A stretch of 64,000 bases of DNA from NCBI GenBank assembly GCA_026393755.1, contig JAPKZO010000028.1:1-64000 (forward strand), written 5' to 3'. The notes below the pieces were generated by a model, which worked only from the letters and a program-made list of their open reading frames with translations, was not told the origin of the DNA and ran no database searches. The stretch is from Acidobacteriota bacterium (lineage in GTDB: Bacteria > Acidobacteriota > Vicinamibacteria > Vicinamibacterales > JAKQTR01). The translations under genes were made by a program, and so were the position numbers. Positions 43,781-52,012 of the stretch are shown here, piece after piece (positions within the stretch are counted from its first letter, which is position 1; each line of letters starts with the position of its first letter).

Positions 43781-45214
43781 CTAATCGGCCAGCCCCTCCG
43801 CTTTTCGCTCGGACGCGGTGATCGTGCCGCCGGCGGCCCGGACTTCGGCGGCGCGATCGAACGCGACCGGCGCCGGCTTGACGAACTTCTTCACCACATC
43901 TGCGGTGCCGTTCACGCGCAACTGCGTCATCAGGAATGCAAACCGCTGCTCGAGCGACGCGCCGATGGCGGCCCTGATGCCCTCCGGCAGGCTCCACAGC
44001 TGCCGCTTGAACGGCCCGATCGCCTTCTTGCGCGACTTGTAGAGAAACTGTTCTTCGGTGTCCTTCGGCTTGCGCTCTTCCTGGGCGTGCTCGCGAACCC
44101 ACGCGTACATTTCGGCCTTGAGCGATGCCGGCAGCGACGGGTGCTCATAGACCATGTTCTGGAAGTCGGTGGCCAGATGGACTTCGCATGCGCCTGCGTC
44201 GGGGAACTCGTGGAAGGCGTCCGGCGGCAGCGTCGACGCGCCGTGCTGGACGGCACCCGCCATCCCGAATTCCTTGCGGGCCAACTCGGAAAGCTCACGC
44301 AGCGTGTTCAGATCGATCTTGACGTCCATCCGCACGCTGCCGTCCGGCGCGACGAACCCGCCGTGGGCCGTGCCGGTCTGGATGCTGATCTTGCTGATGC
44401 CGGCCAGGCTGCCGCGCATCTTGTCGTATCCAGCCATGAACGCGCGCAGTTCGTGCACATCCGAATTCTTGCCGCCGACCTCTCCAATTTCCCCGCCGAT
44501 CGAGATCGTGACGCCCTTGGGCTCGAGCCCCCTGACGAGCCGCGTGAAGGAGGCCGCCTGCTCGCAGTTCACGTGCTGCTGCCCGGCGAGCGTGGGCTGG
44601 TCCAGATCGACCAGCGTCGAGGTGTCGATGTCGATATTGAAGAACCCGGCGGCGATTTCCTCCCGGATCAGGTCCCGAAGCGCCGCCAGTTCCTTCTCGC
44701 GCTCCGGGCCCGCGAACTTCTTCGCGTTCACCTGGACGTGATCGCCCTGGATGAAGAGCGGGCCGATGAAGCCCTCGCGCAGCGCCGCGGCCAGCAGAAT
44801 GGCCGAGTACTCGTGGGGGCGCTGCTCGGTGTAGCCGACCTCGGAGCGCGCAATCTCGAGGATGAATGCCCCGACCTTCAGATTGATGGCCGCACGGAAC
44901 ACGGCGCGTGCGGTGTCGTAGGTCATCGCGCGGAGGTTCATCGCGGGAACAGTGAACCCTTTCGCGTCCCCTCGTCCAACCGCCACATACAGGTCGTGGA
45001 TCGACGCGGGCACAAGCCCCATGTGTGCCCCGATGCCGCGGATGATCCACCGCGCGGTCCCCTTGATCTCCGGGGACGCTCCGAATGCGGCCGTCCAGGC
45101 CAGCCGGTCGATGACCGCCGGCGGAACCTCGCCAACAACCTGGACCGTTTCGCCGGAAACAACACAGGCCGGCTTCAACCCATCAATTATCCGGGCGACA
45201 GATTCGAACTCCAT
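43781..45214 (-). CDS. Class II fructose-bisphosphate aldolase-like protein
   Basis: This 477-residue enzyme is longer than ordinary class II aldolases (about 285-360), with an N-terminal extension of about 85 residues and a long helical C-terminus. The zinc-aldolase landmarks are GFTVPAMNLRAM, FIQGDHVQVNAKKF (metal His), GGEIGEVGGKNS, TGTAHGG, GAVQHGASTLP (metal His) and HLATDFQNMVYEHP. It cleaves or forms a ketose bisphosphate with a bound metal; the exact sugar is not certain, since tagatose-, sulfo- and other aldolases share the fold. It stands between a lipoprotein and thiI, with a GTCACCCCGG repeat upstream. Confidence 0.82.
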   Translation of the reverse strand: MEFESVARIIDGLKPACVVSGETVQVVGEVPPAVIDRLAWTAAFGASPEIKGTARWIIRGIGAHMGLVPASIHDLYVAVGRGDAKGFTVPAMNLRAMTYDTARAVFRAAINLKVGAFILEIARSEVGYTEQRPHEYSAILLAAALREGFIGPLFIQGDHVQVNAKKFAGPEREKELAALRDLIREEIAAGFFNIDIDTSTLVDLDQPTLAGQQHVNCEQAASFTRLVRGLEPKGVTISIGGEIGEVGGKNSDVHELRAFMAGYDKMRGSLAGISKISIQTGTAHGGFVAPDGSVRMDVKIDLNTLRELSELARKEFGMAGAVQHGASTLPPDAFHEFPDAGACEVHLATDFQNMVYEHPSLPASLKAEMYAWVREHAQEERKPKDTEEQFLYKSRKKAIGPFKRQLWSLPEGIRAAIGASLEQRFAFLMTQLRVNGTADVVKKFVKPAPVAFDRAAEVRAAGGTITASERKAEGLAD

Positions 45215-45251
45215 GGATTCACCTGTCAGAAGATAAATGAAGCAGGTTTCT

Positions 45252-45320
45252 CGTCACCCCGGCGGTATCCGGGGCCCCCGATGCGGCAGCCGCGTTGGGG
45301 TGGCATCCGGGGTCCAGCCG
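45252..45320. repeat. GTCACCCCGG dispersed repeat, copy 2 (shorter)
   Basis: It corresponds to the first 70 bp of the copy at 37758, including GCGGCAGCCGCGTTGGGGTGG-type hairpin arms and the closing CGGGGTCCAG. The distal ATTCCGGCGTACGCCGGAAT hairpin is missing. It lies in the 148-bp gap upstream of the aldolase-like gene. Confidence 0.65.
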
Positions 45321-45362
45321 TGAATTCCAGCTCTCGCGAGAATAACGGGCTCGGTGCACGTT

Positions 45363-46559
45363 CTATCTTAGCGGATCAGGTTCGGCGCCTGGCAGGCGCT
45401 CCGGAAACTCGAAGCTCTCTGTCACCGTGGCCTCGATGGCGGAGGCGACCATGTCCTGAACCGGCAGTCGAGCCTCTACCGCATCGACCTGCCAGCCGCG
45501 CGCGTGGGTCTCGGGGCTGCGCGGCGTGAACAACTGGCAGCAGTCCTGGTCGGGCACGATTGAGATCTCGTAGGTCCCGATGCGCTGGGCCTCGACGATG
45601 ATCTCTTCCTTGTCCATGCCAACGAGCGGTCTCAGAATCGGCATCTGGGTCGCCGCCGCAATCACGGTGAGATTCTCGAGGGTCTGCGACGCCACCTGTC
45701 CGATGACTTCGCCGGTGACCAGTGCCCTGGCGCGAGTGTCCCGCGCAAGCCGCTCGGCGATGCGCAGCATCATGCGCCGGTAGATCACGACTCGAAGCGG
45801 GGGCGGCACGCTCAGCACAATCTGCCGCTGCAACTCGCCGAACGGCACGAGCTTCAGCGTGGTCTTCATCTGGTACCGCGTCAGAATCTCGACGATCTCA
45901 CGCACCTTCTCCTGCGATGCGCGCGTGACGAACGGATAACTGTGAAAGTGGATGGGCACAACCGTGCACCCGCGCTTCATCAGCCGCCAGGCCGCGACCG
46001 GGGAATCGATCCCGCCCGACAACAGGCAGGCTACGCGCCCGCTGACGCCGGTCGGCATGCCGCCGGCGCCCTTCTGTTTTCCCCACGAGTAGAACGCCTG
46101 ACTCGACAGCAGTTCGACGTTGACTGACAGCTCCGGGCGGTCGAGCTTCACCTTCCACCCGAGCGCTTCGACAATACGCCCGCCGATCTCGCGTTCGACT
46201 TCCGGAGAGGTCATCGGAAAGCGCTTGTCGCCGCGCTTCGCGTTGACCCGGAACGTCACCGGCGGGTGGCCCTCCAAATCGGCCAGGATCGCCTGGCAGA
46301 GGACCTCGAAATCGAGGGCGACCCGTCCGGCCTTCGAGAAATTCGCGATGCCGAAGACGTGGTGAAGCCGCTCCTCGACGCGCTGGTACTCTGCCAACGG
46401 TCCGAGCACGATCTCGATCCGGCCCATGAGCGCCCGCACGTCCTGCACGCCGATGTCGGCTGTCTGCCTGCGCAGGTTCCGGACGAGCTTCGCGATGAAG
46501 TAGGGCCGGTTGCGCCCCTTCAGCGCGATCTCCTGGTAGTGAACGATGATCGAGTTCAT
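45363..46559 (-). CDS. thiI: tRNA 4-thiouridine synthase ThiI (without rhodanese domain)
   Basis: This is a 398-residue protein starting MNSIIVHYQEIALKGRNR at 46559; the frame runs further upstream only through a repeat. The order is a ferredoxin-like NFLD region, a THUMP domain (about 60-165), then an adenylating PP-loop domain with LLSGGIDSPVAAW. A conserved Cys pair lies in DQDCCQLFTPR. It activates U8 of tRNA for thiolation. The rhodanese domain of E. coli ThiI is absent, as in many bacteria, so sulfur would come from a dedicated cysteine desulfurase. No thiamine genes adjoin it. Confidence 0.93.
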   Translation of the reverse strand: MNSIIVHYQEIALKGRNRPYFIAKLVRNLRRQTADIGVQDVRALMGRIEIVLGPLAEYQRVEERLHHVFGIANFSKAGRVALDFEVLCQAILADLEGHPPVTFRVNAKRGDKRFPMTSPEVEREIGGRIVEALGWKVKLDRPELSVNVELLSSQAFYSWGKQKGAGGMPTGVSGRVACLLSGGIDSPVAAWRLMKRGCTVVPIHFHSYPFVTRASQEKVREIVEILTRYQMKTTLKLVPFGELQRQIVLSVPPPLRVVIYRRMMLRIAERLARDTRARALVTGEVIGQVASQTLENLTVIAAATQMPILRPLVGMDKEEIIVEAQRIGTYEISIVPDQDCCQLFTPRSPETHARGWQVDAVEARLPVQDMVASAIEATVTESFEFPERLPGAEPDPLR

Positions 46560-46587
46560 GTGTGTTTCTTGCTCGCTGCCCCGGATA

Positions 46588-46795
46588 CGCGGGAGCACGG
46601 TTCCTACGTGTCCCCGCTCACACAAACCGGCAAAACGTGCCTTGCCGGGACGGGTCGCCGACCTGACGGTTGCGCTACTCGCGCGGCCTGTCTTGGCCCT
46701 CACGGCGCGTTTTGCAGACTCACGCCCTTCGACTTTGCTCAGGGCTTCGCTGTCGGCTTGGTTCGAGGGGACACTTCGGAAACCGTCCTCCCGCG
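46588..46795 (-). repeat. Structured dispersed repeat, copy C (complete, with insertion)
   Basis: The arms 46588-46604 (CGCGGGAGCACGGTTCC) and 46778-46795 pair except for one mismatch and one extra base. The core matches copies A and B in reverse orientation. It carries an extra 25-bp segment (CCCTTCGACTTTGCTCAGGG) not found in A or B. It lies in the 283-bp gap between hpnE and thiI. Its inner GCAAAACG/CGTTTTGC pairing is intact. Confidence 0.8.
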
Positions 46796-46834
46796 CCACG
46801 GGCGCCGTGCGTCTGGTGATCGACCGTCCCGTAG

Positions 46835-46854
46835 GGGCGCAATTAATTGCGCCC
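46835..46854. repeat. GTAGGGGC-type palindrome, copy 3, containing the hpnE stop
   Basis: GGGCGCAATTAATTGCGCCC is a perfect palindrome with the GTAG flank on its left. The hpnE reading frame on the minus strand enters it and terminates at its central TAA, so the last residues Gly-Arg-Asn come from the repeat. Confidence 0.75.
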
Positions 46855-48198
46855 GATCAGCTTCGCCGCAACGTGTCCGCTCGCGGCGGCGCTCTCAATG
46901 GTACCCGGCAAACCCGTGTCGGTCCAATCGCCCGCCAGGAGGAATCCGGCGAGCCCGGTCTCCGCGCCGGGGCGGCGCGGCTGGCCTGGCGCGAGCGAGA
47001 ATGTGGCGCGCCGTTCCCGCACGACGGTCGCATGCTTCAGCGTCGCGCCGCGTGCGGCCGGCACCCCGTCCCGCAGTTCTGCGACGGCCAGCGCTACCAC
47101 CTCGTGATTGCCGCGCGACACGATCTCGGACGCGCCGCTCGAGACCAACGACAACCGGCTCGCGGCCTCGCCGACGATCAGGCGCGTCGCGAAGATCCAC
47201 TGCATCGCCCGCCCGGGCAATCCGACGAAGGGGGTATCGAGCACGCGTCGATCGAACCAGAGATTCACGGTCACGATCGGATACGCTCCCATCCGGCCGG
47301 CGCATGCGACGACATCCGCAAGTTCCGGCGGCGGCGAGTCGAACAGATTGGCGAGTGCGAACCACGGCACGGCCGACACGACGGCACCAGCGCGATGCTC
47401 CTCTCCGCTCCGGACGCGCACACCCATCGCTCGCCCGCCCTCAACGATCACGGTCGCGAGGGCGTTTGTGTGCACAGCCCCGCCTCTCGATTCGACGTAC
47501 TGCCGGGCGGGCGCGGCATACGTCTCGACCAGCGACCGCGCGGGGAACCCGAGCGCGGAGGCCTGTCGGTCGCTGCCGAACATCTCCGCGAGTACTCTTG
47601 CGAACGGCGGCGCCGCGGCTTCGTCGGCGGGCTGATTGAGCGCGGCCAGCGCCAGCGGCTCCCACAACATCTCGCGGAGGCGGGGGCGCTGTCCATGGCG
47701 GACAAGCCAGTTCTCGACGGTCTCTTCCGGTGACGCCGCGATCCTGCCTGGGCGGCCGCGCAGTTGCTGCTGCGCCCGCCTGACGACGGGCGCCATCCTG
47801 AGCGCCGACAGCCGATCGGCCCACGACAACGCGTTCCAAGCCAGCAAACCGGCAAGCAAGTGAAACGGCGCCGGCAATGCGGGGCACTTCAGAGTCGTCC
47901 GCACGCCGGCCGGGTCGACCAACGGCACTTCCAGCGACGGCTGCAGGCGGACAGCTGATTCGGCCCCGATTCGCTTGAGAAAGGCAAACGACTCGCGATA
48001 GCACCCGAGGAGGATGTGCTGGCCGTTGTCGACGATTTCGTCCGTGGCGGGATCACGGTGCGAAGACGCCCGGCCGCCGAGGACGGGGCGCGCTTCGACA
48101 ACCAGCACGCGGGCACCCTGATCGGTGAGCGCCGCGGCGGCGCTGAGCCCTGCCACGCCGCCGCCGATGACAATCACGTCGAACGCGTGGCCGTTCAT
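46843..48198 (-). CDS. hpnE: Squalene-associated FAD-dependent desaturase HpnE
   Basis: This 451-residue flavoprotein overlaps the hpnD stop by ATGA. The N-terminal dinucleotide site is DVIVIGGGVAGLSAAAAL, with ARPVLGGRASS just after. The C-terminal FAD motif is GFLLAGDWTDTGLPGTIESA. In the HpnCDE route, HpnE reduces hydroxysqualene to squalene. The neighbours supply the earlier steps: HpnD makes presqualene diphosphate and HpnC converts it to hydroxysqualene. The stop codon lies in the centre of a palindromic repeat. Confidence 0.93.
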   Translation of the reverse strand: MNGHAFDVIVIGGGVAGLSAAAALTDQGARVLVVEARPVLGGRASSHRDPATDEIVDNGQHILLGCYRESFAFLKRIGAESAVRLQPSLEVPLVDPAGVRTTLKCPALPAPFHLLAGLLAWNALSWADRLSALRMAPVVRRAQQQLRGRPGRIAASPEETVENWLVRHGQRPRLREMLWEPLALAALNQPADEAAAPPFARVLAEMFGSDRQASALGFPARSLVETYAAPARQYVESRGGAVHTNALATVIVEGGRAMGVRVRSGEEHRAGAVVSAVPWFALANLFDSPPPELADVVACAGRMGAYPIVTVNLWFDRRVLDTPFVGLPGRAMQWIFATRLIVGEAASRLSLVSSGASEIVSRGNHEVVALAVAELRDGVPAARGATLKHATVVRERRATFSLAPGQPRRPGAETGLAGFLLAGDWTDTGLPGTIESAAASGHVAAKLIGRN

Positions 48199-49070
48199 TT
48201 CGGGTGTGAGCCGGCGAGGGAGCGTTCGACGGGCATGCCCAGCATCGACTGTGTCCACACCGTGGCGGCAATCAGAGCCTTGCGCCCGCGCGTGGCGCGA
48301 AGGGGCGCGCCAAACACGGCGTACCCGCTGCGCTCGATCCGCCGCAGGAGATCAAAGTAGATAGCGCCCATGATGCGCGCGGCCACAAGACGCCGGGCGT
48401 CAATCGGGGGAAGCGCGCGAGCGGCGTGCCGGTAGTACTCGCGCGTCCGTTCTGCCTCGAACACCAGAAGATTCCGTACCGGCTCGGATACGACGCCGGC
48501 GCGCAACGCGTCCTCAGTCACGCCGAACCGGACCAGATCCTCCTGCGGCAGGTAGAGCCTGCCGACACCCAGGTCCTTTCCGACATCTCTCAGGATGTTG
48601 GTCAACTGGAGCGCCACGCCGAGGTTGAGCGCGTATTCCCGGCAGCGGGCATCTTTGTAGCCGAAGATCTCGATGCATATCAGGCCGACGGCCGACGCTA
48701 CGCGGTGGCAGTATTGACGGAGATCGTCGAAGGTCGCATACCTGCGCTCGTCGAGGTCCATTTCCACACCGTCGATCACGTCTTCGAACGCCCTGCGCGG
48801 CAGGTTGAACACATGGACGTGCGGCCTGAGATTCAGCGCGACGGTCGAGTCGACCGGCCCGCCCTCGAACAACGCCGCGAGTTCGCGACGCCACTTTGCG
48901 AGCTCCGCCGCCGCTGCTGCTCTGGCCGCCGCCCGGTCAGCCATTCCCGCTTTCTCATCGACTGCATCGTCTACGGCCCTACAGAAGTCCCACACCGCGA
49001 CGATCGCGCGTCGCTGGTCGGACGGCAGCACGACGAACGAGTAGTAGAAGCTGGTGTCGCGACGGGCCAT
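48195..49070 (-). CDS. hpnD: Presqualene diphosphate synthase HpnD
   Basis: This 291-residue isoprenoid synthase is of the squalene/phytoene synthase fold. The first Asp-rich motif is DFCRAVDDAVDE (about 28-39) and the second is LTNILRDVGKDLGVGRLYLP. It condenses two farnesyl diphosphates to presqualene diphosphate. It lies between hpnC (9-bp gap) and hpnE (ATGA overlap), which supports this over a carotenoid role. No squalene-hopene cyclase gene is in the window, so the end product (hopanoids or squalene itself) is not proven. Confidence 0.92.
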   Translation of the reverse strand: MARRDTSFYYSFVVLPSDQRRAIVAVWDFCRAVDDAVDEKAGMADRAAARAAAAAELAKWRRELAALFEGGPVDSTVALNLRPHVHVFNLPRRAFEDVIDGVEMDLDERRYATFDDLRQYCHRVASAVGLICIEIFGYKDARCREYALNLGVALQLTNILRDVGKDLGVGRLYLPQEDLVRFGVTEDALRAGVVSEPVRNLLVFEAERTREYYRHAARALPPIDARRLVAARIMGAIYFDLLRRIERSGYAVFGAPLRATRGRKALIAATVWTQSMLGMPVERSLAGSHPK

Positions 49071-49079
49071 GAGATCGAC

Positions 49080-49973
49080 TCAGTTTTCTGCCAACCCGGC
49101 CGGGTGTGACGCGCGCCACACGAGTGCGCCCCACGCGAGTGCTGGAATGTCCCCGACGCCGAGCGCGGGCCGATTCGCAAACACATCGAAGCCGTCACGT
49201 TCGAGCGCATCCAGAATGCGGCGGCCGCCGAGCCAGGTCATCCGGAGCTCGAAGCGGAGACGGCCAGAAACGCCGTCGCAGACGCAGCGGCCCTGGTCGA
49301 ACAGCGCCCGTGTCCGGCCGGCCATCAGCGACAGGACACTGCGCCAGTTGGCGGTGAGACACCGCCTCTCGAGATCTTCGGTGCGCGCGCCCAACGCGCG
49401 CATGTCGGAAAGCGGCACATACAGTCGACCCTTCTGCCAGTCGCGTTCGAAGTCCTGCCAGAAGTTGGTGAGCTGCAACGCCGTGCAGACCGCATCCGAC
49501 GCCTGATCGAGGTCCACGCTGGCGGAACCGGCAACACGGAGGACCAGTCTCCCAACCGGGTTGGCCGACCGCCGGCAGTAGTCGAGCACCTCCGGCCAGG
49601 ACTCATAGCGGGTCGTCGTGACGTCCTGCCGGAAGGCGCTCAGCAGGTCTTCGAACAAATCAACGGGCAGCGCGCGCTCGCGAATCGTGTTGGCGAGCGC
49701 CACGAAGATCGCATCAGCGTCCGGAACACCTTCGACGAGTCCCGGGGCAGGGCCTGACTTGAGCCGCAGGAGCCACTCATCGAGACGCGCGAGACGCATG
49801 TCCGCCGAGAGCGTACCTTCGTCGGCGAAGTCGTCGGCCGTGCGCGCGAAGGCGTAGATGGCCGCAATGTGCGGGCGCATCCGGCGCGGCAGCAGGTACG
49901 ATGCCACTGGGAAGTTCTCGTAATGCGTCCGGGCGAGGCGCTGGCAAGCCGCATAGGCCTCGCCGACGTTCAC
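49080..49973 (-). CDS. hpnC: Hydroxysqualene synthase HpnC
   Basis: This 297-residue paralogue of HpnD starts at GTG 49973, overlapping the adenosyltransferase stop (GTGA); a second GTG at 49976 is equally possible. The first Asp-rich motif is AFARTADDFADEG and the second is LTNFWQDFERDWQKGRLYVP, typical of HpnC. ENFPVASYLLP near the N-terminus is the usual HpnC opening. It turns presqualene diphosphate into hydroxysqualene. It is the first of the three squalene genes in transcription order. Confidence 0.93.
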   Translation of the reverse strand: MNVGEAYAACQRLARTHYENFPVASYLLPRRMRPHIAAIYAFARTADDFADEGTLSADMRLARLDEWLLRLKSGPAPGLVEGVPDADAIFVALANTIRERALPVDLFEDLLSAFRQDVTTTRYESWPEVLDYCRRSANPVGRLVLRVAGSASVDLDQASDAVCTALQLTNFWQDFERDWQKGRLYVPLSDMRALGARTEDLERRCLTANWRSVLSLMAGRTRALFDQGRCVCDGVSGRLRFELRMTWLGGRRILDALERDGFDVFANRPALGVGDIPALAWGALVWRASHPAGLAEN

Positions 49974-50503
49974 CACTCGACCTCGGGCACGCCCGCCCGG
50001 GCGTTGGTGACCCGGGCCATGACAAAGAACAGATCGGAGAGACGATTGGCGTAGGCCAGCAGCAGCGGTTCCACGGCGCCGAGCGCGACGATGCGGCGTT
50101 CGGCGCGGCGAAAGACGGTTCGCGCTACGTGAAGCGCAGCGCCGGGCGCCGCCCCCCCGGGAAGAATGAAGCGGCGGAGCGGCGTGAGTTCTCCTTCGAG
50201 TCGGTCGATCCACCCCTCGAGCCGAACCACGTCCTGTTGTCCGAGTGCGGTCCGTTCGGGATGCGTCGCAATCTTCCCGGCTGGATCCGCCAGCCGGGAT
50301 CCGAGCGCGAACAGGTCCCGCTGGACCTGCACCAGCATGTCGTCGAGGTCGCGATCGAGGCTTAGAGCCCTGACCAGACCGAGCACCGCGTTGGCCTCGT
50401 CGACCTCGCCACAAGCGTCCACCCGCGGGTCGGACTTCGCGATCCTGGCGCCGTCAACCAGGTTCGTGGTGCCCGCGTCGCCGGTTCGAGTGTAGATCTT
50501 CAT
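49970..50503 (-). CDS. Cob(I)alamin adenosyltransferase, PduO type
   Basis: This is a 177-residue ATP:cobalamin adenosyltransferase. The N-terminal ATP site is KIYTRTGDAGTTNLVDG, followed by DACGEVDEANAVLG and, later, ILPGGAAPGAALHVARTVFRRAERR, the PduO signature. It makes adenosylcobalamin for B12 enzymes. It is joined to hpnC by a GTGA overlap, which has no obvious metabolic logic. A TATAAT (50518 to 50513 on the minus strand) ends 9 nt before the ATG, and I see no ribosome site, so it may be translated from a leaderless message. Confidence 0.92.
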   Translation of the reverse strand: MKIYTRTGDAGTTNLVDGARIAKSDPRVDACGEVDEANAVLGLVRALSLDRDLDDMLVQVQRDLFALGSRLADPAGKIATHPERTALGQQDVVRLEGWIDRLEGELTPLRRFILPGGAAPGAALHVARTVFRRAERRIVALGAVEPLLLAYANRLSDLFFVMARVTNARAGVPEVEW

Positions 50504-50585
50504 GCCGATTGGATTATAAGGGTGATGAACCGGTTTCAGAACCCGTTCTCGCAACCGCTTTCTCCCGCGCGGCTGCGGCGAGCCA

Positions 50586-51359
50586 ATGTCTCGGGACGGG
50601 TCGCTCGCGCAGGTTCTGAAGCCGTCCCCAATGATGGCCAAACCAACCACGCCCCCGTCGCGCCTCCAGGCCTCCCGGTTGCCCGGCCCCGCCCTGAGGC
50701 AGAAGTTCAGGCGCAGACTGCTGCACTGGTACGACCGTAACGGCCGCGACCTGCCGTGGCGGCAGACCGATGATCCGTACCACATACTGGTATCGGAGGT
50801 GATGCTCCAGCAGACGCAGGTCGATCGCGTGCTGCCGAAGTTCGCGGAGTGGCTCGAGAAGTACCCGTCGTTTGGCGCCCTGGCTGCGACCCCTGAGGAC
50901 GAGGTGGTCAAGACGTGGTACCCGTTGGGTTACAACATCAGGCCCCGCCGTCTGCACGCGATCGCGTGTGAGGCGGTCGCGAACTACGGCGGTGAGCTGC
51001 CGTCGGACTCGGCGACGCTGCTGTCGTTCAAGGGCATTGGTCCGTATACGGCCGGAGCCGTGCGGAGCTTCGCATTCAAACAGCGGGCTGCGATTCTCGA
51101 TACCAATGTCGCACGGGTCCTGTTCCGGATCTTTGTGGGCCGCGGCGACTTCACAACACACCGGGTAAAGAAACATCTTTGGCTGCTCGCTGACATCACG
51201 ATGCCGTACAAGCGCGTCTTTGATTTCAACCAGGGCATGATGGATTTTGGCGCGATGGTGTGCACTGCACGCAAGCCGAAGTGTGGAATGTGCACGATGT
51301 CGTCGATCTGCCGCTCGTACCCCTTCCGCCCGACCCGGGCAGTGCGCGTGCGAGAATGA
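50586..51359 (+). CDS. mutY: A/G-specific adenine glycosylase MutY, short form
   Basis: This is a 257-residue DNA repair glycosylase. The catalytic Glu is in LVSEVMLQQTQVD (Glu71). The helix-hairpin-helix region is FKGIGPYTAGAVRSFAF, with the catalytic Asp in LDTNVARV. The iron-sulfur ligands are C-x6-C-x2-C-x5-C in VCTARKPKCGMCTMSSIC. The C-terminal NUDIX-like domain of E. coli MutY (350 residues), which recognises 8-oxoG, is missing. The very next gene is a separate NUDIX protein, overlapping by ATGA. The start could be 50586 or the ATG at 50631. Confidence 0.9.
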   Translation: MSRDGSLAQVLKPSPMMAKPTTPPSRLQASRLPGPALRQKFRRRLLHWYDRNGRDLPWRQTDDPYHILVSEVMLQQTQVDRVLPKFAEWLEKYPSFGALAATPEDEVVKTWYPLGYNIRPRRLHAIACEAVANYGGELPSDSATLLSFKGIGPYTAGAVRSFAFKQRAAILDTNVARVLFRIFVGRGDFTTHRVKKHLWLLADITMPYKRVFDFNQGMMDFGAMVCTARKPKCGMCTMSSICRSYPFRPTRAVRVRE

Positions 51360-51823
51360 GACTGGCACGAGAAAAGGGGCCAGGCCCCTTTTCGTGGGCG
51401 CATGACCATATGGCACAGATGAGACCACGCGATCGGCGACACGTCGTCGTGACGGCTGCAGTTATCGAGCGGGACGGGGCGTTCCTGATGGCGCGCCGGC
51501 TCGACGGCACCCATCTGGCCGGGCACTGGGAGTTCCCTGGCGGCAAGCGCCAGCCGGGCGAGACACTCGAGGCCTGCCTGATCAGGGAGATCAAGGAAGA
51601 ACTCGACGCTGAGATCGACGTGGGTGTCGAAATCCTCGCCACTACTCACGAGTATCCCGAGCGCGTCGTCGAACTGCGTTTCTTCCGGTGCGAGTTGAAG
51701 AGCGACCCGCGGCCGGTCCTCGGCCAGGCGCTGCGCTGGGTGCCGCGCGCGGATCTTTGCAGTTTCCCGCTTCCCCCTGCCGACAACGAACTGGTGCGTA
51801 GACTGATCGCCCGGGAGATCTGA
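51356..51823 (+). CDS. NUDIX hydrolase, MutT-like (8-oxo-dGTP diphosphatase candidate)
   Basis: This protein has 155 residues from the ATG overlapping the mutY stop, or about 137 from the ATG at 51410. The NUDIX box is GGKRQPGETLEACLIREIKE followed by ELDAEI, with Asp where the motif usually has Gly near its end. WEFPGG and VVVTAAVIERDGAFLMARR are typical of MutT. The first residues of the long form (GPGPFSW) are encoded by a perfect hairpin repeat, which favours the later start. It could clean 8-oxo-dGTP from the pool, matching the neighbouring MutY in the GO repair system. Confidence 0.85.
   Translation: MRLAREKGPGPFSWAHDHMAQMRPRDRRHVVVTAAVIERDGAFLMARRLDGTHLAGHWEFPGGKRQPGETLEACLIREIKEELDAEIDVGVEILATTHEYPERVVELRFFRCELKSDPRPVLGQALRWVPRADLCSFPLPPADNELVRRLIAREI
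51371..51393. repeat. Perfect hairpin between mutY and the NUDIX gene
   Basis: GAAAAGGGGCC and GGCCCCTTTTC flank a single A. It lies 12 bp after the mutY stop, in frame with the extended NUDIX gene. With no T-run beyond the arm it is a weak terminator at best; it could hide or replace the start region of the NUDIX gene. Confidence 0.7.
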
Positions 51824-51828
51824 ATAGC

Positions 51829-52008
51829 GGGATGGCCTCTCTCTCCGCGTCCCCGCTCACACAAGCCGGCAAAGCGCACCTTACCGGACTCGTCGCCGAC
51901 CTGACGTGTGCGCTCTTCGCGCAGCCCGTCCTGGCCGTCACGGTGCGTTTTGCGAACTCACGCTGATCGGCTTGGTTCGAGGGGCCGCTTCGAGAGAAAG
52001 GCCATCCC
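51829..52008 (-). repeat. Structured dispersed repeat, copy B (complete)
   Basis: The arms 51829-51845 (GGGATGGCCTCTCTCTC) and 51992-52008 (GAGAGAAAGGCCATCCC) pair at 16 of 17 positions. The core is the closest to copy A, in reverse orientation, with the same TGCGC-GAAGA-GCGCA hairpin. It fills the gap between the convergent NUDIX and YgfZ-like genes, starting 5 bp after one stop and ending 4 bp before the other. Confidence 0.82.
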
Positions 52009-52012
52009 ACCT

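Noticed and set aside
46560-46799. N-terminal extension of ThiI, and a short shared peptide readable in repeat copies A, B and C
   Set aside because: The three copies read as similar peptides, but the reading continues through non-coding repeat arms without a ribosome site. The conserved hairpins explain the similarity better than protein coding does.
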